DNA of 37,280 nucleotides from Chara braunii (taxonomy: Eukaryota > Streptophyta > Charophyceae > Charales > Characeae): assembly GCA_003427395.1 (NCBI GenBank), contig BFEA01000284.1, forward strand, positions 1,097,625 through 1,134,904. The letters run 5' to 3'. Each line of letters starts with the position of its first letter. The stretch's first letter is position 1. Under the pieces are notes generated by a model. That model searched no databases. It had not been told where the DNA came from and was given only the letters and a program-made list of their open reading frames with translations. The position numbers were made by a program, and so were the translations under genes. Below are positions 1 to 9,309 of this stretch, in pieces.

Positions 1-40
<40 letters not shown>
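1..40. repeat. (CA)20 microsatellite
   Basis: Perfect CA dinucleotide repeat at the left edge of the window; its true length is unknown because the window starts inside it. Confidence 0.97.
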
Positions 41-42
<2 letters not shown>

Positions 43-181
43 GTGATCGTGTATATTTCGATGTTCCCGCACAATATTCATTCAATTTTGCTCAGCCTAT
101 CAATGGAAGTAGTGTAAAGCCAGTCACAGGGTTAGAGACTTACTTGTTGGTCGGTGCTTCGCTCAGCCTGTCGATGGAAAA

Positions 182-204
182 CTCTCTCTGTCTCTCTCTC
201 TCTC
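182..204. repeat. Imperfect CT tract
   Basis: Short pyrimidine CT tract with one interruption. The flanking 200-560 stretch is unusually GC- and C-rich compared with the AT-rich sequence that follows. Confidence 0.8.
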
Positions 205-388
205 CTTGTCTATCTGTTTGGCGACCGTCCGCCCCCTGTCACCCGGCCTCCTTTTCTCGCGGGCCACGCCCTCGCACCGCTGCCCGCTCCCGTGCACACA
301 TATGGTGAAGACGACGACCCACGCCTTCACTGGCACGCTTCGGGCCTCCACTCGTCGTGAATACGGGCATCCCGGCGCACCACCACCC

Positions 389-510
389 GCGAATTTCCCC
401 CACCAACCGACACCCCTCTAGGCCCCCGCGAACCGACGCGCAAATTCCGCCCCCGCCCCCGCGAATTTCCCCCACGAACCAACACGCCCTCCTAGGTCCA
501 CTGCGACACC
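389..510. repeat. 72-bp imperfect tandem duplication in C-rich DNA
   Basis: The block beginning GCGAATTTCCCCCAC occurs at 389 and again at 461, followed in both copies by related CCAACC, CACCCC and CTAGG segments. Proline-rich reading frames over this stretch are composition artefacts, so I call no gene. Confidence 0.75.
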
Positions 511-559
511 TGAGCGGAACTCCCTGCCTGATTTTTGCAGGGCTTAGTGGGAGCGTCTC

Positions 560-858
560 GCGCGGACCACTTTTTCCTTTAAGGTATAAGAGATTATTTA
601 CTTAAGGCTCAAGCACAAACACACACCGAAAGTCGACCAATTTAGTCAAAGATAACACCTCCGCAATGATTAAAAGACGTTTTTTTTTCTTTTCTAGTAC
701 AATAATAGCTCGACAAAGATTAATCTAGTAGATCGACTACCCTTTTGTTTCAACGAGAGTGACTATTTGATGGGAAATGGTATATTTGACAGGGTTTCCA
801 TACTCTTTTCAATGTTAGAGAGTCAACGAACACACACTTCAGATTGTTTACTGACACT
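560..858. other. AT-rich stretch, no gene recognised
   Basis: No ORF of useful length and no recognisable RNA or repeat. A TATA-like run (GGTATAAGAG near 582) follows the GC-rich block, but nothing shows that it is a promoter. Confidence 0.5.
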
Positions 859-1170
859 GTGAAACACCCATGCCGCCACCTGAAGTCGATCATTTCAATC
901 AACTTCAATGATTCAATCACTATTCACCCCAAAAAGCACAAACCCATGTAACCTTCACCAACTGCTACCGTTACCACAGTAAATCCTTTTGTAACACACC
1001 AGACACACACGTAATAGTGTAACACCCAACATCAACCGCCACCAAAAGTAGATCAATTCAATCATACATCACTCACCCAAATAATATTAAAACAGACCCT
1101 TAAACCTTGACTACCTACCGTTACCTCGGTTGATGCTTCCGACACCAGACACGTAACACCCAACATGGAC
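859..1170. repeat. Degenerate repeat with about 133-160 bp spacing
   Basis: A motif like GTAACACCCAAC occurs near 859, 1017 and 1153. Each time it is followed by similar CAACCGCCACC and GATCAATTCAATCA segments and by CTACCGTTACC. This looks like an old, diverged tandem array. No coding signal. Confidence 0.55.
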
Positions 1171-1900
1171 CGACCGATTCACTCGAGCACCAACCCAGCA
1201 CTGACGACTCCAAACTGACTCCGAACTGTTTGACTCAGAACTAAGACAACAGTGGCCCTAAAGCATGCAACAACAGTAAATGTATATACTTGCAACTGAC
1301 ACAGACATTACAAGTCATATATCCATTCCATATTTGGCATAATTTTCCCAAATTAGGTAAACCCAGAGCTTACCACCCAGAATCCACCCGTTTCAACCGT
1401 TGAGTAGTCATGGATCCATACGCCTCAGGCCCATCTGTGCACGCACGGAATTCGAGTTGTGCACCCTTGACCACAAGAGCCATATCCCCTAAAAAAAAAC
1501 AAAAAATCATCCCGAGGTTACGTACATATGGAGGCGTCAAAGCACCCCTAAAATCAACTAGCAGAGTCCACAGCAATGCACCGACCATCGCTGAGGGAGT
1601 AGATGTCACACAGTAAGCGCTCCAGATAACCTGAACGCTGTTTTCATGAGAATCTGACCCGAAATATTCCAAAAACATTTAAGGAAAAAAAAAAGAAAAA
1701 AAAAAGGGAATGCAACTTGCGAGTTTGTCTACCAATTCATTTCCATGACAAGGAGTCTGTCTACCAACTCAGTTCAACTTTCTACACTTTGGGAGAAAAA
1801 GAAATTTGTCAAGAGTCAAGACCGCGTCAAGCAGTCATCTAGAAAGAGAGAGGAACTGGCAGCGGGGAAGAGGCCAACCAATAAGTTGACCCTCTATCAA
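1171..1900. other. Unassigned; one anonymous minus-strand ORF
   Basis: A 102-codon open frame lies on the minus strand at 1370-1678, with two overlapping segments that read like ordinary protein (LVDFRGALTPPYVRNLG and ALVVKGAQLEFRACTDGPEAYG). I do not recognise a family. A-rich runs at 1682-1706 and several other runs are present. It may be a fragment of a decayed element; no function is claimed. Confidence 0.3.
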
Positions 1901-1903
1901 CAA

Positions 1904-2030
1904 AGGGAAGGGTTGTGTATTAAGGGGTTTAGACCGTATAGTGTATTCAGGGAAGGGTTGCTGTTCAGGGGTTCGCTAACAAAGGGAAGGGTTGCGTGTT
2001 AAGGGGTTTAGACCGTATAATCTATTACTT
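1904..2030. repeat. Short G-rich tandem repeat, three copies
   Basis: GGGAAGGGTTG occurs at about 1905, 1950 and 1984. The first and third copies continue with AAGGGGTTTAGACCGTATA and lie 79 bp apart; the middle copy is degenerate. The motif resembles but is not the plant telomere repeat TTTAGGG. Confidence 0.7.
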
Positions 2031-2540
2031 GCTAATGGAAAAGGAACCGCAATGCTGCGCAAAAGAATAGAACAAAGCCAAGACCAGACTGAAAAAAAAA
2101 CAGGAAAAAAAAGTGCCCAGAACTCGTGCATGCAGTCAATGGCAGCAGCTCTTTACTGCGACCTGCGATGCCACAGATTATTATTGTATTCCTAAAAAAG
2201 GCAAGAAACGTATATACTGGAGTCCAGCAAAAGAGCGGCGCTCACTGTATATTGTCACATATCTATGAATTAAATGCTCAGTGCATATATGATATTAAAA
2301 AAGGTAAGGTATGCATGTACAAGGAAAGCCTTGGCAGACAGAAGGAGAAAAGTTGCATTATTTCACAAGCATTCAAGCATATCAATAAAGTTGCAAAGCA
2401 AGAAATCCTTTGTGATCCACCATTCTGACGACTCATTGTCATGGACTAGCACAGTCGTTGGCTACTTCAACATCTACGGATGACAGGGGCAATCTTTGCG
2501 CCATGTGCTTCCCCTCTCATCAGGGACAATGGACCGTGTT
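2031..2540. other. Unassigned non-coding stretch
   Basis: Only short overlapping frames rich in Lys codons and A-runs occur here. I see no RNA gene, repeat or mobile element. Confidence 0.4.
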
Positions 2541-2543
2541 TGT

Positions 2544-2639
2544 CGGTCTGTCTCACCGTTTGCCGTTGGGTGCCTCAACTGAGTCCTTTGCCGGTCTGTC
2601 TCACCGTCTGCCGTTGGGTGTCTCGACTGAGTCCTCTAG
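2544..2639. repeat. 48-bp tandem duplication (two copies)
   Basis: Two near-identical 48-bp units start at 2544 and 2592. The period is a multiple of three, so the plus-strand frame repeats 16 residues (GLSHRLPLG then STES). The same DNA read on the minus strand is also open, so the coding strand, if any, is undecided. Confidence 0.85.
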
Positions 2640-3190
2640 AATGTCTCGGCGTCCGGAACTCAGCACTGTTGTTCTCTCCCCAAACCCTTTGCTCAACCAG
2701 CCGCATAAACTCCTCAGCGTATTCCTCCTAGATTCAAGCACCTCCTGTCTTGGTCCCGCTGCCATGACCTGCCTGCCCTCCCGAGTAGAGCTCGGCTGGT
2801 TGAAAGGGAGAAGTAATTCGCTCCAGAGTGGTGGATGCCGGCACATGTCTGCGGCCATCAGACAAATGAGAAATGTACAATGTACCTTTCTTTCAAATTG
2901 TAAACATAAGAATCTCATTGCATGCCATGTACTTCTGATGTGAATGATAAGATTGTTGTAGAATGCCTGCCCACCTGGCTGCCATGGGACTCGCAGAGAA
3001 ACACCACCAACACAGCTCAAGAAAAAAAGGAAAAGAAAAAAAAGACTTCAGGGCTGTTGATGGCTCACTCCCATCGTTAAATAAACACACACAGCTGAAC
3101 CCCCCAGAAAAGAGGCTTGACTCCTCATTAGGTATTAGGTGTACACTAAACTTAGGCATATACTAACCCCTTCGCACTTAATTTTAAAAA
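2640..3190. other. Unassigned; overlapping open frames on both strands
   Basis: A plus frame (to 2943) and a minus frame (2601-3020) overlap over a fairly GC-rich stretch. A second minus frame has a short protein-like run (YAEEFMRLVEQRVWGE) flanked by stops. This could be a fragment of a retroelement gag gene, but no zinc knuckle or other diagnostic motif is visible. Confidence 0.25.
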
Positions 3191-3420
3191 TGACCATTAT
3201 AACTTACAGCGTGACATAGGGCTACCTTTACGTGCTTGAAGGGCTACTATATTCCCGTTCTCCGCAGTAAATAGGGTTAAACCCCTAGACGTGGGACTCA
3301 GCGCCAACATATAATATCCTAACAACCCCCCGCTTCCTTTCAAGACAAGGGTGAACCTGTATACCCCGTAAACCACCAGTCCTCCCGACGTTGGAAAGAT
3401 CGGGGGGACTGGTAGCACAC
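3190..3420 (+). repeat. Dispersed repeat family A, copy 1
   Basis: This stretch shares with 19045-19260 (inverted) and 19620-19800 (direct) the ordered blocks GGGCTAC, ATATTCCCG, CCCCTAGAC, GGGACTCAGCGCCAA, ATAATA, a C-rich block, and a final pair of complementary CCACCAGTC and GGGGGACTGGT segments. Conserved order at three sites shows one repeat family. Open frames across it are not conserved between copies, so it is probably non-coding. Confidence 0.8.
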
Positions 3421-3454
3421 ACTAATGAGGGCTACCTGTAGGACTGTGTGGAGA

Positions 3455-3765
3455 ACTAGCTCAGTGGCAAAAATGGAAAATGCGCCGAATCGGCACGACA
3501 GTCATTTCACCACCTAAAACTTCTTTTCTTTATGTCTTTTCCTGAAAAGATCACGACGTAATCAACAGGGACACCAATTTTCAGATTTTTTTCCCACTTG
3601 GTCTGAGCGCGAAACATCACCGAAGTTAGGGTACTTTTCTGTGGCCGAAAGCTGGAGGAGTGGCAAAAATGGAAAATGCGCCGATTCGGCGCAACGATAA
3701 TTTCACTACCTAAACTTTTTTTTTTTTTTTCTTTTGATATTTTTCCTGGAAAGATTAAGGCGGGG
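3455..3765 (+). repeat. Dispersed repeat family B, tandem pair with about 195-bp period
   Basis: GTGGCAAAAATGGAAAATGC occurs near 3466 and 3660, each followed by a CCGA(A/T)TCGGC palindrome, a CATTTCAC or AATTTCAC block, a T-rich run and TTTTCCTG. The segment with TTTCAGATTTTT and GAGCGCGAAACATC recurs near 18898-18950. The second copy carries a 15-base palindrome at 3678-3692. No coding potential. Confidence 0.8.
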
Positions 3766-3769
3766 CGGG

Positions 3770-4200
3770 GGATGGAGTTCTCCACCTATCCATCCATTGA
3801 TCTGGGGCCGCATTAAAATCGCCTCCTATAATGACCGGTATTCCGACCGGGATCTGAGCTTAATATTTTGAAAAAAAACTATCCTCTCCCCCACTCCATT
3901 AGGAGCATACACACAAATAATATAGACCACTTCCAATTTGAGCATTGCCAGGACCGACACCCATCAACCACCCAGTGGATCGGGGTCTATGCTCTAAAGG
4001 CTTCGTGCGGCCATACCAATTTGTGAATACGATTGTGTTCCCGCGAGTCAGTAAGGTGCGTTTCCTGGACACAAATTATGTCTGCCCAAGTTTTTCCTCG
4101 CACACCTCTAATAAGGTCCCTAATCGATTGCCAGTTCTCCGGTTTGATCGTGGCCAGCCCATAGACATTGAGGGAGCGCAAGTCCAGGTCAGCCACTCTC
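3770..4200 (-). pseudogene. LINE ORF2 endonuclease fragment (inverted)
   Basis: Apurinic/apyrimidinic-type endonuclease of a non-LTR retrotransposon, the enzyme that nicks target DNA for reverse transcription. The minus strand reads DLDLRSLNVYGLA, then ICVQETHL (catalytic Glu motif), then after a stop and frameshift VYIICVYAPNG, and finally GGDFNAAPD, the Asp-Asn catalytic motif, near 3800. The corresponding motifs in the downstream LINE are LNLNGLA, ICVQETHL, VSVYGPND and ARDFIVTPD. At least one stop (3987) and two frame changes show that it is dead. Homology stops at repeat family B on the left. Confidence 0.8.
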
Positions 4201-4299
4201 TAACACTGATTCCAAATCTTCTTTGCCATGTACCGCCTTATCCGGGTCCATCGTTTTATCTTATACAGCTGGCCTCCAATATCTTCTCCCGCCACAAAA

Positions 4300-4735
4300 T
4301 GTATTCGTTTATTTTGTCGTTTCATAATAAACCGGACCAGGGACCGGACTTTTACAAGTTAAATGTTTCCCTTCTCCAACAGATATCGTTTTAAAGTATT
4401 TGGAGGACTGTTGGACCTTTTGGCGCACGGATAAACACTCTGTCCCGAAAGAAATCGATTGGTTTAATAACGGTTTGTTCTTTCTTAGTAAAAAATGTAC
4501 GGAATATTCATCGCATTTAGCTTCTCATAGACACGATCGTTAAATTGTGCTTCTTCAACAGTTACAGCAACTTGAGCAGCAAGAACAATGGGAGGTTTCA
4601 CAAATTCAGTCTCGGAAACAATCAGACGTATTGGCCTTACATCAACGATTGGAATTCCTTGCCACTCAACGTTGGGGAGGCGCACGCACTAGGGGCAGAC
4701 TTGCCAGACATCAGACTGAGGAATCTATGGACAAA
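4300..4735 (+). pseudogene. LINE ORF2 segment after the endonuclease
   Basis: Plus-strand frames give SFHN, DFYKLNVSLLQ, a Trp-rich stretch (LEDCWTFWRTDKHSV), EIDWFNNG and then a Gln-rich helical segment. These align in order with LSFHS, SFYKFNISLL, DFWRYWESK, VDWFNEG and the following helical linker of the downstream LINE (about 10090-10500). Several stops and frame changes occur. The match ends at about 4735, where a 29-bp duplication begins. Confidence 0.7.
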
Positions 4736-4793
4736 GTTTTTTGGTTTTTCCCGAGTTCTCACGAGTTTTTTGGTTTTTCCTGAGTTCTCACGA
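4736..4793. repeat. 29-bp tandem duplication at LINE junction
   Basis: Two 29-bp units, 4736-4764 and 4765-4793, differ at one position (CCCGAG versus CCTGAG). They lie exactly between the end of the upstream LINE fragment and the first readable part of the next LINE. Confidence 0.9.
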
Positions 4794-6009
4794 GTAGAAC
4801 GGCCATTGAAGCCTTGTATAATCCTCAACAAGGAGGCGACAGACCCATGGTGCTATGCATGCAAGGAAAAGGGGCATCTTTGCACAGACACACGTTGCCC
4901 CAAAGCCCCCACGAAGCCCCTCAAAGGCATAGTACTCCCACACCCAAATCAGCCCCGGACATGGCTTTCTGACGGCGAGACTTTGAAGGGCTGGACATTC
5001 GTGGCCAGCAAACAGGACGAACCGGGCAGCTGGATATGGACAGGTCAAGGCAAACCACAGGTTGCATCTCATTCATCGTCTCGTATTGTACGAAAACCGT
5101 CTGTCCAGAATTCTGTGTCTGGCTCCGATGGGGGACCTAAGCAACAACAACAACAACAGTCCTACCAAAACGGGCAGAGTTGCATGCCCTCACCAGACCG
5201 GACTGCACAAGACCCATCACTGCGAAATGGGGAAGCCTCGCAATCACAACACTAGCAGCTCCGAAACGCTGAGTGCAGCACGTCCTCGCCAGCCCAGCCG
5301 GCACAAGACCCGCTGCGGGTCAATCCCGATGAGGTGGACAGCGACAAAACCGAGAGACCGAAGCTGGACGACACAGTCAGTGGCGTGCTGTCGGAAGGCA
5401 GCTCGAATGCAGTACGCAACAAGACGGCGGGGTCACACCCAAATGACACTGCAAACGACGTCGGACAAGGGGAGGAAGAAGATGAAGAAGATGAAGAAGA
5501 ATACCCCCCTCTGAATCTGAACCGGAGGGTGACAAGGAACCCTGCCTGAGCAAGAAACCCAGGGGCACAACACATACAGGAACAAGGGGTTCCATCACCG
5601 GGTGGCCACATAACCCCAGCGACAGTGCGGCTTCTCGACAAGGCCCCGAAAAAGAAAAAGATGGCTAGAAAACCGCAACAACAGCAACGGATACCTAAGG
5701 GCACAACACTGTCAGAAACGGCTGGGACAGAAACACCCGGGGCCGAGCTGCAGCAAAACGAAATAGTGGTGGCCCTACCAGCCCCAACAGCGCTGCAGCC
5801 AAAATGCTCAGGCGGTAACACCGCCTGGCCCGGCGGGCCCTTCGACCACGTGTGGCTCCAGCACCACGCTGCTATCTCTGAGGACAGGCGTCTCGGACAC
5901 ATCACTGGCTGATACTGCTAGTTCGGAGCTGCAGCAGCCCCTGGTGGTGCAACACCAACAACAGTATCAGGTCCGGCCGCAGGAGGGCAAAGAAGCACGG
6001 CAAATAGCA

Positions 6010-6900
6010 ACGGTTGACCCTTCACAACTGCGGCTCGTGGCTGGTGCTCTGACCGAGGGCACCTTACAGCTACCTCTGAGCACAGCGCACTCGGATACAG
6101 CCATGGCTGCCACAGCAATGGTCGACCCACCACATCTACGGCTTGAGGTGGGTCTACCGACTGCTGGCAGTTTACAGGCATCTCAGAGTGCACTGCAACT
6201 GGATACAGCCGTGCTCGACACACCAACGACTGGCCCACTGCAATTTCGGATTGTGGTGGGCTTACCGACCACGGGCAGTCCACAGGCATCTCTGATTACA
6301 GTACAACCGGATGACCCACGGCAGACGGCAATGGCTGATCTGTCACAACTGCGGCTTGTGGCAGGGTTACCGACCATGGGTAGTCAACAGCAAAGGACCT
6401 AACCGAAGGTGTTGGCAAGAGAGGTAAACAGTGAGGGGGTGTTGGCACGAGGGGTAAACAGTGAGAGGGTGTTGGCAAGAGAGGTAAACAGTGAGGGGGT
6501 GTAGACAAAAGGGGTGCAGCATAAGAGCCAACGGGTGTTGGTAAAAGGTCCACAGGCATCTCCAAGCACCGAGCAATCGGATATAGCCGTGGCTGACACA
6601 ACAACGCTCGTCCCATCCCAACTTCGGCTACTGGTGGGTGTACCGACTGTTGTACCGACCGCGGGTGGTCCACAGGCATCTCCAAGCACCATGCAATCGG
6701 GCACAGCCGTGGCTGACACAGCAACGGTCGACCCGTCACAACTTCGGCTAGTGGTGGGTTTACCGACTGCTGCCAGGCCACTGGCATCCCTCAGTCCACT
6801 GCAACTGGATACAGTCGTGGCTGACATATCAACGACCGACCCATCACAAATTCGGCTTGGGGAGGGCTTACAGTCCACAGGCAGTCCACAACCATCTCTG
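6010..6900 (+). repeat. 36-residue (about 108-bp) tandem repeats inside LINE ORF1
   Basis: A unit reading about DPSQLRLVVGLPT, then a short linker with PQASPST, then TAVADT recurs with starts near 6013, 6121, 6225, 6335, 6607, 6727 and 6835. Most steps are 105-120 bp. The larger step (6335 to 6607) is explained by an inserted 30-bp minisatellite. The repeats differ by many substitutions yet keep the frame. Confidence 0.85.
6408..6506 (+). repeat. 30-bp minisatellite inside ORF1 repeat array
   Basis: About three and a half copies of a 30-bp unit containing GTGTTGGCAAGAGAGGTAAA. The period keeps the frame (VLAREVNSEG repeated) until a TAG at 6502. It is unrelated in sequence to the surrounding 108-bp repeats. 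Confidence 0.85.
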
Positions 6901-9309
6901 ACCACAGTACAACAGGATGCAGCCACCGCTGATAAAAATGGCCCGCAGCTGCAGAGGGAGAAGGGAGCAGGGGCGCCCCGGGGGACGCTGGAGGATAGAC
7001 ACAGAGAACAAAATCACGACATAGGTCTGATGCAGCACGCTCACCAAAAGCAGTCCGGGGGGACAGGGGAATCTAGGGATCAGGATCACCCCACAACACT
7101 TCTGCCTTCCACCTCGCACACTACAGCTCCTAATGTGCTCACCCCCACGTCCCTCTCTGTATCCGAACATCTGCAGAAACTTCAACGAAGCCACTTGAAA
7201 GGAATGAACAGGCTCCTGAAGTACGACTGCATACAAAACATTGCCTCTGGGCTAAGAACTTGCTCTCGCCCGAAACCCACGCCCCGACCCGGTCATCACA
7301 TAGCCACTCAGCCCAAAGGGCAAAGCCTCACCAGAAGGTCAAACCTTTGTCTCTAATGCAGTCCATCCAGGCAAGGGCACACGCAGGAAAGCGAAGACAC
7401 AGATTGTTGACGGGAGATTAAGCAGAAACATCATAGCAACGTTGACCACGCGTCGGGGGATGAACAAACCAGTGAACTGGGCAACAAAACACAAACCAAA
7501 TACTGCCTGCCACACAAAAGTACCAAGACATGTTGAGGGAACAAGCGCAGGCAAAGGAAGACCTGCGACAGATGATGGCGAGGAGGAAGGCCGCTCAGGA
7601 CAAAATGCCGAGGAAAGAGACCTCCTTCCGGGACAAGTCAGTGGACTTGCACTCACACTCTGACTTAGACGTGGATTCGGTTTTGGATTCGTACTCGGAC
7701 TTTGAGATGGAAGATACGGCAAAAAATGACACCTTGACTGGGGACTTGCCAAACCTCTCTGCCCCCGCGGGAGCGGCTCTTACCGCAGATCAGCAGGCCC
7801 TATTTCACCATCTGGCAATACAACAGATGGTGCACCTCCAAAAACAGCAGGAGGAATGGCAGGAGGAACGGGAGCACCTCCGCATGCTCAGGCCTGTCCC
7901 AGACGATAGCACTGACGGGGAAGGGGGGGACTACATGCGTCAGGGACTACTCCGACAACAACTTTGAGGAGTACAACACTGCGTACACATCCAAAGACAA
8001 GAATTTGGACTCTTGGACACACTTGACCACCAACACATGCAATCAGAGGGCCGGTACTGGCAAACGCACGTCACGAATGACCCTTCCTACAGGCTGCGAG
8101 CCGACTGTGATCCCGGGACCACAGCCCGTTGCACGGAAGGGGGCATACATCCGGACCAAGACCTTACAATATCAGAGGCACAACGCCTAGAAGAGAACGT
8201 GACTGCGCAGCCAACACATCCCTCACTAGGCATACATCCAGCGTATGACTGTGACATGGGGACTGAGGTGCTCCCACCTCACAACGGAGAGGGGGTTCAC
8301 CCAACTCAAGACCTTATAATGGAATCAGCCGCGCCGCAACCTGAACCGGGCAGTCGAATTGGCCACGAGACACAGACGAAATATGAACAACCAAATAGCC
8401 AGGATAAGCAGCAACACCAGTTAGTTAGGGACAAACACGTGAGAGCACGGCTCAAGGAGCTCACAGACTGGATATTGCAGAACTCGCTGGCCCCGTCAGG
8501 CAGATCCCTCACCGACATCATCCCCCCTCTTCATTGGGAGAGAATCCGTCGGAGAATCATGGGTAAGACTCCAGTAAAACAATCAGTGAATCAATACCAC
8601 GCAATGCTGGACATAAACTGGGGTGTGGTAGCAAGGGCTATCATCACCACAGTAATTGATTTACTTGATGAACTAAACAAAAAAACAGCGGGCTACACAT
8701 CCTCAGATCAAATGATCCCGATGCAAGGGAGGAGGGACAAAACGGGGATGTACACTGAGGACAGACAGTTCTGGCCATCAGTGTTAGTGGAAAACATTGG
8801 CGCTCTGCTCCACCTCAATCCTCAGGACCAAGGTGGGCAGATGGTCCACGCCTCCCCCCCCATAATGCAAAGGATTCCTGCTGGCCTTTTGACCAAAAAT
8901 GAGTTACAGACACCACACACGGCCGAAGGGGCCCCCATGCTGGAGACGGTGATGTGGATGCTCTCTAACAAGGACCCAAAAAATGGGCTGCAAGCGACAG
9001 ACTCAGAGGAATCAGAACTGGAATCAGAATCGGACGAAGATTTTGAACTGGAACTGTCTCCTCGGCAGGTAATACCCGCCCGGTTACTACAGCCTCCCGA
9101 GTCATTGTCACACACTGTGGGGCAGGTGGAAACAGCCTAAACAGACGGGGACTGCACGAACGTAATAAACTCCATATGCAAGTACAACATATGATGCAGT
9201 GTGCAGTACACCAACCACCCCCGCCGTCTCCCCCGATACCACCGCCCCCTGACCCCGGGGTACAGCCTCCACTCAGACGCCCCCCACAATGGACGCGCGG
9301 AATTTCTCG

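Larger units (their letters stand above)
3770..4735. mobile_element. L1-like LINE fragment with inverted 5' part
   Basis: The endonuclease section is readable only on the minus strand (about 3770-4200), while the section that follows the endonuclease in intact LINEs is readable on the plus strand (about 4300-4735). In the inverted part the 5' end faces the junction. This is the layout left by twin priming during LINE insertion. Both halves match the large LINE at 4794-14590 at protein level but differ from it in sequence. Confidence 0.7.
4794..9140 (+). pseudogene. LINE ORF1, zinc-knuckle RNA-binding protein, broken
   Basis: Probable nucleic-acid-binding protein of the LINE ribonucleoprotein. 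A zinc knuckle (Cys at 4851 and 4860, His at 4875, Cys at 4881 or 4896) opens the readable part. It is followed by Gln-rich, Lys-rich (KAPKKKKMARK) and very acidic (GEEEDEEDEEE) tracts, a block of 36-residue tandem repeats, a Gln/Glu-rich helical region (about 7530-7900) and a more ordered C-terminal region (about 8400-8870, with ELTDWILQNSL and VVARAIITTVIDLLDELN). Stops lie in the main frame at 5253, 5547, 6400 and 6502. The frame changes near 5880, between 7356 and 7480, and twice near 7940-8010. It ends with TAA at 9138, just before ORF2. I do not recognise a named domain in the C-terminal part. Confidence 0.7.

Noticed and set aside
1904-2030. Interstitial telomere repeat
   Set aside because: The G-rich unit contains GGGGTTTAGACC but not tandem TTTAGGG or another known telomere repeat.
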